From Neoceratodus forsteri (lineage: Eukaryota; Chordata; Ceratodontiformes; Ceratodontidae), in contig CM057456.1 in NCBI GenBank assembly GCA_016271365.2, forward strand, positions 891,556,001 through 891,620,000: a stretch of 64,000 bases of DNA. Direction: 5' to 3'. The translations under genes and the position numbers were made by a program. Shown here one piece after another: positions 53,236 to 63,133 of the stretch. The notes under the pieces were generated by a model. The model did not search any database and was not told where the DNA came from. It was given only the letters and a program-made list of their open reading frames with translations. How positions within the stretch are numbered: position 1 is the first letter of the stretch; each line of letters opens with the position of its first letter.

Positions 53236-54112
53236 CTCTTGGGATGTAAAGACATTTACCTCTGGTGTGCCCCATCTCCTGAACCCTGAGTCCGGCATGC
53301 TTGTTGATGGACCACCTGTGGTTTGCCTGATTGATTCTGCTCAGGGTATCCGCTAGGGTGTTGCCCTTCCCTGGCACATGAATGGCCTGTAAGGAGGCCT
53401 GCACTGAGTAAACCAAACTCCAAACTTTCATTGCTTCTGTGCATAGGGGGTCTGACCTTGTGACTCCTTGCTTGTTTATATAGTACACTGTTGTGGTGTT
53501 GTCTGTATGGACTTGCACCACTTTCCCCTTGTACCAGATGGACAGATATTTTCAAGGCCAGAAACATTACCCTTAGCTCCAGCAAATGTATATGCAGGAG
53601 TGATTCTGTGATGTACCAGGTTCCATGAGTGGTGTGTTCCCCTAAGTCAGCACCCCACCCTAACAGAGGCGCATCGGCTGTAAGAATAACTGATGGGGTT
53701 TCCCTTTGGAAGGGAACCCCTTCCCTGAGATTGTCTGCTTCCTTCCACCACTGGAGGACTTGCAGCGAAGTTTTTGTTACTGGAATTGATTTTGTCAAAT
53801 CTTCTCTTCTTTGGCACCAGTGTGCCCTGAGACGAAACTGTCTCTCTCATTTGGAACCTGGCTCCCAGGACTGTGCCTGATGCTGCAGACATATGTCCCA
53901 GAAGTTGCAAAAACTGTCTTACTGACCATGGTTCATTCAGCCTGAATGAGGCAGCTATCTGCAGGATGCTTTGCACCCTGTCCTGAGGGAGGAAAGCTCT
54001 TCCCTTTATTGTGTTCAGTTCTGCTCCTATGAAATGCAGGATCTATACTGGAGTGAGAACGGATTTCTCCTGGTTTACCAGAAATCCCAGAGACTGTACC
54101 AAGCTTAGTGTT
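53236..54112 (-). pseudogene. DIRS-X RT end and RNase H
   Basis: Minus frames in order: GFLVNQEKSVLTPVQ-like and FHRSRTEHNKGKSF (RT connection), FLQLLGHMSAASGTVLGARF, TADAPLLGWGADLGEHT (first catalytic Asp of RNase H), LLELRVMFLALK (Glu), VHTDNTTTVYYINKQG (Asp), LCTEAMKVWSLV, LQAIHVPGKGNTLADTLSRI. The three acidic residues are conserved. The frame then enters the linker and is cut at 53235 by the hAT element; the linker continues at 42283 down to 42000 (FRVLI, LIAPDWAR equivalents, frame-shifted). Degrades element RNA during reverse transcription. Confidence 0.85.
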
Positions 54113-54114
54113 AC

Positions 54115-55020
54115 TTTTAAATGGTCTTGTTACCTGCTGGGGTGAACTTCCCACTGTGACACTTGGACAGATGGTTCTAAGCCCTGTATTATTTTTCTGT
54201 AATATAAAAATGTGTGATGGACTGTCTGCCATGAGAAATGCTGAAACAGCATGTGAGATCACACACTCACGCACAGGTTTTAGATACAAGGTGTTAGCTG
54301 GAAGACCAGAAGCTAATTACAGACTTTTCTAAGTTAATTATAGCTTTAGCTGCTACAAGGGAAATTAGTATCCCTTTTATGACGTTTAGAGGGGGAAACC
54401 AAGTTTAGTACACTGATGTGAAATCATAAATGCTTTGGTGTTTCTGTGAGAGGGGATACTGCTCACAGATCAAAGAAATGTCTTTTGAAAGAGAAAAATG
54501 AGTTGTGCTGAGGATTACAGAATGTAATACTTTGAAAAGACATCCTGTTTTTGTATAGATATATTTTTTTTTATATATTCTGACAGAGGAGGAGCTAGGT
54601 GACCTCACACAAAGGGGTTGGCAAATACAGTTTTCTTTAAGGAATATTCTGTTTTACTTCAAACGGGACATTTTTATTTAGACTCTGACAAAGAAACACC
54701 TGTGAGCACTTTAAGCAGGAATTTAGATAGAGAGACAAATCTAAGTACTGTAGTAAGAATTGCACTGTTATAACCTGTTTTGTTTAAGTGATTTGTATGT
54801 TTTGTGATATAACAGTTCTATATTTTATGAGTTACATATTTTTATCTATTTTAGTAAAACTCCATTTTTAGAGCTTACTTGGTCTGCCTTTGATTTCTTT
54901 CCTTTACAAGTAAAGAATATATGGTTAAAGCAGATACTAAACATAAGCTTGAATGGTGATACCAAACTGGAAAATCTGAGGTCTTTTATTACAGTTTTTA
55001 AGGGTTCATTTCTGTACACC
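54115..55020. other. AT-rich insertion in DIRS-X pol
   Basis: Around 0.9 kb of AT-rich DNA with no DIRS similarity lies between RT blocks on either side. It might be a solo LTR or another element, but no TG/CA ends with a matching duplication could be fixed. No coding motif. Confidence 0.5.
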
Positions 55021-56134
55021 TAGTTAGGTGCCCATAGGTAAAGATATCTGGCCCCCCGAAGACAGAATTATCTGAGTCTGTACATTGGGTACGCTAACAA
55101 GAGGCTCACAGTTTGAATCCCTCCAGAACTTGAGACCAAAGGTTGACTTGAATCCACAAAACCAGGCAAGAGGATTACCTTGTTCTGTTAACTGTTCACA
55201 AGACTGCGATTGGAGGTTGGCATTTTGGGAGTAGAGGGCTGACCTGCTGACTGGGTTTATGACACCCACCACCAGCCAGTCGTCGAGATAAGGGAAAACT
55301 GATACACCTAACCTTCTTAGGTGTGCCACCATTACTGCCAGGCTCTCTGTAAACACCCTGGGGCCAAAGGGGGACCAAAAGGTAGAGCTGAGAAGTGGTA
55401 GTGTCCTGATGAAAGTCTGAATCTGAGGTATTTTCTGTGAGATTCTCTTATGGGGATGTGGAAGAAGGCATCTTTTAGATACAGAGATGCTAGCCAATCT
55501 CCCTGCTGGATTACTGGCAAAATCATTGCCAATGTGACCATTTTTAACTTTGGCTTTATTACGTGCCTGTTCAGTAGTCTGAAGTCTAGAACAGGCCACC
55601 ACTCCCCATTTTTCTTTTTGGTGAGGAAGTATCTTAAATAGAAGCCCCTTCCCTTCTGCTGAGGTGGAACACAATTCACTGCTTTCACCAGGAGAAGCCT
55701 TTGAACCTCCTCCTCCTCCAAGAATTTTTTTTCTCCAGGAGGGAAGCTGGTTTGAACACCATTGTTCTCCAGGAAGGGAAGGACTTAAAACTTAGGGACA
55801 AGCTCTGACTAACTACCTCCAGGAGCCACTTGTCTGTGGTAGCCAGTCTGCCCCCTACTGGTTGAGGGGAGGCGGTCTTGTTCATTAAGTCAGGGGTTAT
55901 GTTTTGCTTGCGGCTGAACTTCGGTAGTTTGGGATCCTCTCCTGGAACCCCTTCTACCTCTGCCCCAGAAATACCCTGTCTATTGTGGGTGTTGATGATA
56001 CTAGGGGACAGCCTGTGCCTGATAAAAAGGTCTACTATAAGCTGTCCTACCTCTGCTTCACCTTCTGTAAGGCCTACAGGAGGAAGAAGGTCTTTCTTTT
56101 GAGGAATTGCTTTTATAGGTGGCCTTATATTCAT
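55021..56134 (-). pseudogene. DIRS-X reverse transcriptase
   Basis: From 56134: PPIKAIPQKKDLLPPVGL leader, GGRLATTDKWLLEVVSQSL (pre-RT), then YFLTKKKNGEWWPVLDFRLL, KMVTLAMILPVIQQGDWLAS, LYLKDAFFHIPIRESHRKYL (motif A Asp), SALPFGPPLAPG, VFTESLAVMVAHLRRLGVSV and the catalytic FPYLDDWLVVG near 55265-55300. A frameshift at about 55380 and several more follow. The typical DIRS gag-pol order is kept. Confidence 0.85.
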
Positions 56135-56199
56135 CCATCTTCTTCATGTATGCGTCAGTCTGTTGGCCAAATAATGAGTAATCCTCCACAGGAAAATCC

Positions 56200-57508
56200 A
56201 TAGCCTTGGTATCCTATGTAAGGTTAGTAGCCCCAAGCCATGCCAACCACCTAAGGGCTATGGTAAGGGTCACCCATCTGGCAGCACTGTCGTTGGCATC
56301 TTCTGCCATTTGAATTTGATACTTAGCTGCTTCCAGCCCAAACCTGGCTGTCTCAGCCAAATCATGAGAGATGGGAGAAGGAGCCTTCTCTGCCATGGCC
56401 AACACAGACTGCCACAGTGATTTTTGATACTGTGCTGCGTAAGCTCAGTAACCTGTCTTGCTCCTGAGTAGAGGCATGAATATCCTTTTATGGCCATGCT
56501 GTCTATTTTGCGAGTCTTTCTCAGGTGGGTGTGATGCTAAAGGCACCCTCGCCCTCTCACAGGCTGCCTGCTGGACTATCCCCTGATGGTCAGGTTGAGA
56601 AAATAGGAATTCAGCCCCTTGTCTGTCAAGCTGATACTTTTTGTCTGCCTTCTTGTCCAGAGGTGGGACAGAATTTGGAGTCTGCAAAATCTTAAACATG
56701 TCTTTTTTAAAGAACTTGTTTATAGGGAACAGTATTTTCTTTGTGGGTGTTAACCCCATCATTTCCGTATATTCGGCCTCTTCCTCATCTTCTATGACCT
56801 ATGTGTTAGCCAGATCAAGGGCATCCACTATTTACCTCACAAAGGAAAAATGGGAGGAAAAATCCTCTGGTCTTGGAGGAGAACCAAATTTTTGTTCTGG
56901 TGAGATCTCAGGCTCAATAAGCTCACCTTCATCCATTTCAGGTAAATCATACTCCTCAGACTGGTTTGGGTCAGAGGAGGAACCAACCGGGATCTGAACT
57001 GGTGTTGGGAGGGTTGGGGCAGGTATAAAACCCTGTAATGTCTGTATGACCTTCATGGTCTGGGCAATTTCCTCTGAGGATGGCAGACTGTGAAGCACAG
57101 ATGAACCCCCTTTGGTTTATCAGCCAGGGGTTCAACGTGCTTGGTTTTCTTAGTCTTTCTGGGGGAAACTGGAGAGTCAGACAGATCACACATCCTTTTG
57201 CCAGTAGCTGTTTCACCCTTGTCAGGGGTGCTCAAAGTAAACACTATGGTTTCACCCGTAGGCTTAGAGGGTGTGGGTTGGTCAGAACTCGAGGCACCCT
57301 TCTCTAACTTTCTTTGGAGTCTTTACATCCTTTTTTCAACTGTTTTCTGAGGAAATGATTGTAATATCTGCAAATCGGTTGAAAAATGGTAATTTCCCAG
57401 GCAGATTACACATATTCGTGTGTGTCTGCCTTTGCAAAAATGTCCCCACACTTAAGGCAGTTTTTAAACCCTAGGGGTCGTCTTTTTCTTTGTTTTTTCT
57501 GCCATCAT
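56200..57508 (-). pseudogene. DIRS-X gag-like ORF1
   Basis: Start near 57508 (MMAEKTKKKTT). A Cys cluster follows, C-x2-C-G-x11-C-x2-C-LG (LKCGDIFAKADTHEY then CVICLG after one frame change), at about 57400-57470. Then comes an acidic, Pro-rich middle (57098-56832, EYDLPEMDEGELIEPEISPE), a basic block (56762-56445, KKADKKYQLDRQGAEFLF) and the conserved gag helix RFGLEAAKYQIQMAEDANDS then TIALRWLAWLG at 56405-56214. Five or more frame changes. Pol follows within about 70 bp. Confidence 0.75.
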
Positions 57509-57956
57509 CAAACCGATGAAGAAAAACACAACTGCAATAAAGAATTCTCCCTTTTTTTTTTACATGCAGTCAGTTCAGGAACGGCTGAAGATTCCGATAA
57601 TGAACCGGGAACTGCAGTGATCGAACCGGGTTATCGGTTCACAGAAACAGGGTTAGCGGTTATAAAACACAATAACTTGTTAAAACAAAATAACAAAATA
57701 AGCTAAATAAACACCGGAGATAAGAAATTAAAGCTCAGAAAAAGGGTACTAAGACCCGGTGCCTCAACAGTTATTCCAAACCATGAGGAACAGAGAAAAT
57801 ACACTAAAAACACTAAAATGACACAAAACTAATGGTAAGAATTAAACCAGAAATAAAGGCAGAAGTAAAAATAATAAGGCAAAAAAACTACTTATATTCA
57901 GTGATGAACCACAAGGAATGACTGAGAGGGAAGTCTCCGAGGCATCTTGACTTGTC
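57509..57956 (-). other. 5' leader of DIRS-X / junction with DIRS-Z
   Basis: AT-rich, non-coding. No ITR matching 38950-39030 could be found, so the true 5' end of DIRS-X is missing or diverged. DIRS-Z recombinase sequence begins at about 57957. Confidence 0.45.
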
Positions 57957-58730
57957 AGGTGACAAAAGAAATCTGTCTGTGGTGCTTAGTAGCTGTCCTG
58001 TAGTAACTAAGGGCTCGTTTGACATCCAGACAGTGAAGTCTGAGCTCACCTGCACTAGAATGTTCAGTGATAAAGACTGGTAGAGTAACAGACTGGTTTA
58101 AGTAGAAATCAGAAACCACCTTGGGAAATTTCTTGTTTGTTCGTAGGACTACCATGTCTCTATGAAATGAAATGTAGTCCTGATCAATGCACAAAGCCTG
58201 AAGTTCAGGCAGAGGTTATTGCCACTTGGAAAACTGTTTTCCATGTGACAAATTTCAAATGAGCTGAGGCCATAGGCTCAAATGGGGGACCCATGAGCTT
58301 GGCTATACAGACATTCAGGTCCCAGGCTGGCACCGACTCCCTATTAGGGGGGTGCAGATGGGCCAAACCCTTGAAAAATCTCTTTTGAGATAGGACTGGA
58401 TGCCAAGGAGGCACCTTTCTCAGCTGAAACGTAGGCAGACACTGAAGCTAGGTGGATCTTGGAAGTTGTGGGCTACAAGCCCAAGGAATATAAATGGCTA
58501 AGATAGTCCAGCAATGCTAGAATCCCTGTCTTTGCTGGTACCACATCATTGTTGGAACACCAAATAGAAAACCTTTTCCATTTTGAAGCATAGGTTTTCT
58601 TAGTAGATGGCATTCTGTAACCCCTTAAACCATTCAGAACACAATCGGGGAGATGCAAGCCTGCAAACTCTAAGTCCTCAAGAGCCATGCCTTTAATCTG
58701 AGGGATCTGAGGTTCGGGTACAGGATCCTC
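57957..58730 (-). pseudogene. DIRS-Z tyrosine recombinase
   Basis: MALEDLEFAGLHLPDCVLN, then RMPSTKKTYASKWKRFSIW, ILALLDYLSHLYSLGL (a frameshift near 58470), RESVPAWDLNVCIAKL, FVTWKTVFQVAITSA, then a roughly 10-bp deletion at about 58203 that removes the box A ARRIS residues including the catalytic Arg, and ALCIDQDYISFHRDMVVLRT to LDVKRAL. The C-terminal catalytic part (HSTR, HTF-HY) is missing. Starts in a frame overlapping the end of the RNase H frame (LKAWLLRT-stop at 58670). Confidence 0.85.
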
Positions 58731-60190
58731 CCTCGATTGCAGGTTAATAGGTTGTGCCTCCAAGGAAGGTGTATCGGTTTGGCTACAGACAGGGAGAGCA
58801 GCAGAGAGTACCATGGCTGCCTGGGCCAATCTGGTGCTATCAAGATCATTGATGCTTGTTGGGTTCTGAGTTTGATCAAAACCCTGAACACCAAAGGAAA
58901 TGGAGGGAAGACATACAGGTGCATGCCTGACCAATCCAAGGCCAGAGCATCCAGGGAGATTGTTCCCTGGGCTGGTGGCCTGCAACAGTACTTTTGTAGG
59001 TGGTGGTTCTCGTGGGATGGAAAGAGATCTATCTCCGGAGTACCCCACCTTCTGAAATCTGCTTCCAACACCTGTCTGTTGAGGGCCAATTCGTGATGGG
59101 CCTGGTTGACTCGACTGAGGGCATCTGCCAGAGTGTTGTCCTTCCTTGGCAGATGGATGGCCTGAAGGGAAACTTCCAGTATGTGCCCCCCCCCCCACAA
59201 CAGCGACACCAACACAGCGACCTACATACCTGTCAACTAAATTGACAGTTTGCCAACAGGTTGCTGTGCTGGTGCGCCTGACACAGGGGCACACTGTCTC
59301 CCAGTCCTGCACCCTCTCCCCGAATCAACTCCAACTGGAGTTGAGAATCTACAGTACGGGGGGGCAAAGCCCCTGATGAAAAAAACAGACCGGGAGACAA
59401 ATGGGATTTATGTCAACCGCAACTTGCGGATGACATAAATCCTGTTGATGTGATGCTAGTCGACAAAAGTGTTGTCGAACCGGCATCGCAGAGCCGAAAC
59501 TCCTAAGGAGTAGGCCAAGCTCCACATTTTCATGGCCTCTGTGCACAGACGGCTTGACCTTGTTCCTTCCTGCTTGTTTATGTAGTACATTGTGGTGGTA
59601 TTGTCAATTCTGATCTGTACCACCCTTCCCTGCACTAGTGGGGCAAAGTCCTGCAGGGCCAGCAACACTGCTCTGAGCTCCAGTAGACTGATATGCTGGA
59701 GTGACTCTGCACTTGACCATGTACCGTGGGAGGTGTGATCCCCCAGATGGGCACCCCACCCTAGGAGTGATGCATCTGTTGTGAGAAACACTGATGGGAA
59801 CTCTTGTTGAAAAGGAGCCCCTTCCCTTAGGTTGGCTTCCTCTTTCCACCACTGGAGGGCCTGCAGTAATGTTTTTGTTACTGGAATCAGCTTTGAGAGG
59901 GGGTCCCTTCTTTGGCATCAATGTGCCCTGAGGTAGAACTGCACGTCCCTCTTCTGGAACCTGGACCCCAATATTGTGCCTGTGGCGGCAGCCATATGGC
60001 CCAGTAACTGAAGAAACTGCCTTGCAGTTTTTGGTGTGTTCAAGCTAAAACAGCCCACAATCTGAATACTGTTTCTTACCCTGTCCAGAGGCAGGTAAGC
60101 CCTCCTGCCCTCCAGGGTATTCAACTCTGTTCCTATGAACTGCAGAACTGTGCAGGTGGAAGGACAGACATTTTGAGATTTATCAGAAAC
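58670..60190 (-). pseudogene. DIRS-Z RT end, RNase H and linker
   Basis: From 60190: RVLRVSDKSQNVCPS, LQFIGTELNTLEGRRAY, FLQLLGHMAAATGTILGSRF, then RNase H TTDASLLGWGAHLGDHT (Asp), LLELRAVLLALQ (Glu), IRIDNTTTMYYINKQ (Asp), LCTEAMKMWSLAYSLG. The MITE (59177-59495) interrupts here; EVSLQAIHLPRKDNTLADAL follows, then a 181-codon open frame (58670-59215) covering WGTPEIDLFPSHENHH, YVFPPFPLVFRVLIKL and LIAPDWPRQPWYSLLL. All RNase H acidic residues are kept. Confidence 0.85.
59177..59495. mobile_element. 319-bp hAT-like MITE rich in hairpins
   Basis: Flanked by GAAACTTC (59169-59176) and GAAACTCC (59496-59503), an 8-bp duplication with one change that restores the RNase H frame on removal. Ends CAGTATGTGCC and, inverted, GGCTCTGCGATGCC share only part of their bases. 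Internal hairpins: CTGTCAA-ctaaa-TTGACAG (59236-59254), GGATTTATGTCA...TGACATAAATCC enclosing CCGCAA-c-TTGCGG (59402-59441), and CGACAA-aagtg-TTGTCG (59461-59477). Confidence 0.65.
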
Positions 60191-60199
60191 CCTAAGGAC

Positions 60200-61995
60200 T
60201 CTAAGAGGCAAGGCAAGGCAAATTTTATTTATACGGCGTCCAATCCCAGAGGCTCTGGGCGCCTTACAGAAAATTACAAAAGAACAGGCAATAACACAAT
60301 TAAAATAAAAATACATAAATACATTTTTAAAAATGAAATAAAAATCGGGTTAAAAGGGAAACTCTCAAATTACCATAACCGGGGACTGAACAAAATCACA
60401 ATGGAATTCAGTAATCAGTAAGCCAGGGTAAACAGGTGGGCCTTCAGTCTCCGCTTAAACACCTCTATTGAGGGAGCCTCCTGGACTGCAGATGGTAGCG
60501 AGTTCCACAAGGTCAGCACAAATATGCTAAAAGCACGATCTCCTGAAGCCTTGAGCTGAACCCTGGGAACGTCCAGAAGGCCCCTCGAAGAGGAGTGGAT
60601 GGAGCGAGTAGAGGTCGCCGATGTCAGAAGCTCTGACTGATAGCCAGGGCCAAGTCCCTATAGGGCCTTAAAGGTGAGAAGACCCACCTTGAAAAGGACT
60701 CTCCACCTGACTGGCAGCCAGTGCAGAGCATGCAGAACCAGGGTAACATGACTGGATCTAGAAAAACCCATCAGCAACCGGGCTGCTGTGTTCTGCACCA
60801 GCTGTGATCAGCAGAGGGTCCTTCCTGTGACCCCGAAGTACAGAGCGTTACAGTAGTCGAGCCTGGAGGAAACAAAGGCATGTACTAGCGTCGGCAGGTC
60901 CTTGAACAGAATGAGGGGCTTAATCCGGCCAATGTTCCACAAATGGTAAAAACCATTGCTGACTACAGATGACACCTGATCGTCAAAAGTCAGTCTATCA
61001 TCAAAGATCATGGCCAGATTTCGCACCCTCAGGGAAGCTACCAATGGGGTCGAACCCAGTACAAGACCAGAGTCAGCCCCAGGAGACAATCCATCACGCC
61101 CACAACCAGGCTAAATCACCCGCACTTCCGTCTTAGGCGGCTTGAGTCTCAGCCAGCTGGAAGCCATCCAGTCATTGATTTTAGCCAGACAGTTGTTAAG
61201 CACATCAACAGCTCCGGATGTTCCAGGAGCAAATGACAAATACAATTGGGCGTCATCTGCACAGCAGTGAAACACCACACTGTATTGTCGAATGATCTTG
61301 CCAAGGGGCAGCATATACACTGCGAATAACATCGGCGACAGGATCGAGCCCTGTGGTACTCCACAAGACAGAGGCATTGGGGAGGAGAAGAAATTCCCCA
61401 TCACCACCCGCTGCACCCTGTCCGAGACATAGGACTTAAACCACCTGATGACAGTACCGCCAAGTCCATAAAACTCACAGAGCCGATCCAGAAGCATGAC
61501 GTGATCCACTGTGTCAAAGGCTGATGAGAGATCGAGGAGTACAAGAACTGATCTGTCTCCTCTATCTCTAGCCCTGAGCAGATCATTATGCACCCTCACT
61601 AGAGCTGTTTCAGTGCTGTGTCTAGCCTGAAAACCCAACTGAAATGGCTCATAAATGTCAGAGGACACCAGGCGGACCACGAGCTGTTGTGCCACTAACC
61701 TCTCAACAGTCTTGCTCGAGAAAGGCAGGTTAGAGATAGGACGGTAATTCACCAGGACATCAGGGTCAAGGGAAGATTTCTTAAGGAGGGGTCTCACCAG
61801 TGCTTCTTTCAGAGCAGCCAGGAAAACCCCCTCTGCCATCGAACACCTGGCCAACATCCCCAACATATTCCATTAAGAAATGTGTCAGGGCCGGATCCAG
61901 TTCACAAAAAATGTGCTTCAACTCTAAGATCACCTTAGTCACTTCGGACACCTCCAGTGGCCTAAACTCTTCCCAAGAGGCCGTGGGTGAGCTGC
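60200..61995 (-). mobile_element. L2 LINE copy 4, minus strand, 5'-truncated
   Basis: 3' end at about 60207 with the complement of AAGGCAAATTTTATTTATAC, a tail seen in L2-type LINEs of aquatic vertebrates and different from copies 1-3. The element starts before RT at about 61995. It splits DIRS-Z RT. It lacks the endonuclease and 5' region. Confidence 0.85.
60421..61990 (-). pseudogene. L2 copy 4 reverse transcriptase
   Basis: Open frame 61111-61866 (251 codons): [60 protein letters not shown] (motif A), [20 protein letters not shown], the catalytic box as CADD ([15 protein letters not shown]) and [14 protein letters not shown]. After a stop it continues at 61089-60808 (LAMIFDDRLTFDDQVSSVV, DYCNALYFGV), and with further stops to LLMGFSRSSHVTLVL, LHWLPVRWRVLFKV and LWNSLPSAVQEAPS near 60450. 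Three or so stops only, so it is relatively young. Confidence 0.9.
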
Positions 61996-62163
61996 AAATG
62001 TTCCCTTACCTGTTGTGGTGAGTCTCCTACCACCAACCAATCGTCTACATATGAGAATACTGTGACACCCAACCTTCGTAGGTGTGCCACCACTACTACC
62101 AAGCACTTTGTGAACACTCTTGGGGCCAAAGTGAGGCCAAATGGCAGTGTTGAGAACTGGTAG
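61990..62163 (-). pseudogene. DIRS-Z RT fragment
   Basis: Minus strand YQFSTLPFGLTLAPRVFTKC, LVVVVAHLRRLGVTVF, SYVDDWLVVGDSPQQ: RT motifs up to the catalytic VDD block (Leu changed to Val). The upstream RT half is absent; DIRS-W recombinase abuts at 62164. Confidence 0.8.
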
Positions 62164-62399
62164 TGACTGACTCCATCAGCGTGGCTATACAGAGGTTCAA
62201 ATCTCTTCCATTTGGAAGTGTAAGTCCTTTTTGGTACTTGGCTTCTTGGCCAGTCGAAGGATTCTCAGGACCTATTCTTAATACTGAGAGTCTGGAAACT
62301 CTAGCTCCTCAAGTACCAAGCTTTGAGGCACAGAGACTCTATGCTGGGGTATTTTATCCCCGTTTCATGCAGGGTCAGGAGACTGTGGGTCAAGGGCAG
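62164..62399 (-). pseudogene. DIRS-W recombinase N-terminus, truncated
   Basis: SLCLKAWYLRS (end of the linker frame) overlaps the start of the recombinase; then KRTYTSKWKRFEPLYSHADG-like sequence to 62164, where it is joined to DIRS-Z RT (YQFSTLPFG). The catalytic domain is missing. Confidence 0.75.
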
Positions 62400-63133
62400 G
62401 CCAATGAGCCATTTGACTGACAGGGCAAGGAGCAGAGAGCACCAAGGCTGTCTTGCCCAGTCTGGAGCAACCAGAATCATTATGGCTGGCTTCTGAGTTT
62501 TAGTAGGACTCTGAGAATCAGGGGAAATAGAAGGAAGACATACAGGAACTTTCCTGTCCAGTCCAGGGTTAGAGCATGCACTGGCACTGAGCCCAGAGCT
62601 GGAGGCCTGGAGGAGTACAGTGGAATGACTGAGGGTGGAGGCGAAGAGTCCTATCTCTGGTGTGCCCCATGTCCTGAAGACTGTGGCCTGCAGTTGTTGG
62701 TTTAGGGTCCACTCCTAGTGGCCCTGACTGATGCGGCTCAGGACGTCTGCCAGGACATTGTCCTTGCCTGGGAGATGAATGGCAGTGAGCCACATGTCTA
62801 GGGAGTAGGCCAGCGATCAAATCTTCATGGCCTCTGTTCAGAGCTTTGTGGGTCTTGTGGCCCCCCCCCCTTGCTTGACACAGCAGTGGTGTTGTCTGTC
62901 CTGATTTGGACAGACTCCTTTAGCTGGGGGGCAAAGTATTTAATAGCCAGGTACACAGCTCTGAGCTTGAGGGGATTTATGTGACACCTGGATTCCCCGG
63001 GGAACCACACCCCGCTTACGGACTGGGCTACTAGGTGTGTGCCCCAGCCCAGGGGAGAAGCATCTGTAGTGAGTACTCTAGAGGGTTCCTTTAGCTGAAA
63101 AGGGATATCTTCCCTGAGATTTTCCTTGTCCTT
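62400..63133 (-). pseudogene. DIRS-W RNase H and linker
   Basis: KENLREDIPFQLKEPSRVL, TTDASPLGWGTHLVAQS (Asp), INPLKLRAVYLAIKYF, where the usual catalytic Glu of LLELRA is Lys, IRTDNTTAVSS (Asp), then after a C-run frame break AIHLPGKDNVLADVLSRI, RTWGTPEIGLF, LLQASSSGLSASA and LVAPDWARQPW-like linker to about 62400. Inactive by the Glu-to-Lys change and frame breaks. Confidence 0.8.

Larger units (their letters stand above)
38950..57956 (-). mobile_element. DIRS-X, nearly complete DIRS retrotransposon with nested insertions
   Basis: Read right to left: gag (57508-56200), RT (56134-55021), an AT-rich insertion (55020-54115), RT end and RNase H (54112-53236), the hAT block (53226-42293), RNase H linker and recombinase start (42283-41853), a CR1 (41852-40472), recombinase (40452-39560), ICR (39420-39540) and 3' ITR (38950-39030). 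Without insertions it is roughly 5.7 kb. The 5' ITR is not recognisable upstream of gag; the right boundary near 57956 is set by the start of DIRS-Z coding sequence. Confidence 0.8.
57957..62163 (-). mobile_element. DIRS-Z, partial DIRS with nested MITE and L2
   Basis: Order on the minus strand: RT C-terminal piece (62163-61990), L2 copy 4 (61995-60200), RT end and RNase H (60190-59496), MITE (59495-59177), RNase H linker (59176-58670), recombinase (58700-57957). Both ends are cut: the 5' side joins DIRS-W inside RT at 62163, the 3' side stops at DIRS-X. No ITR or ICR. Confidence 0.8.
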
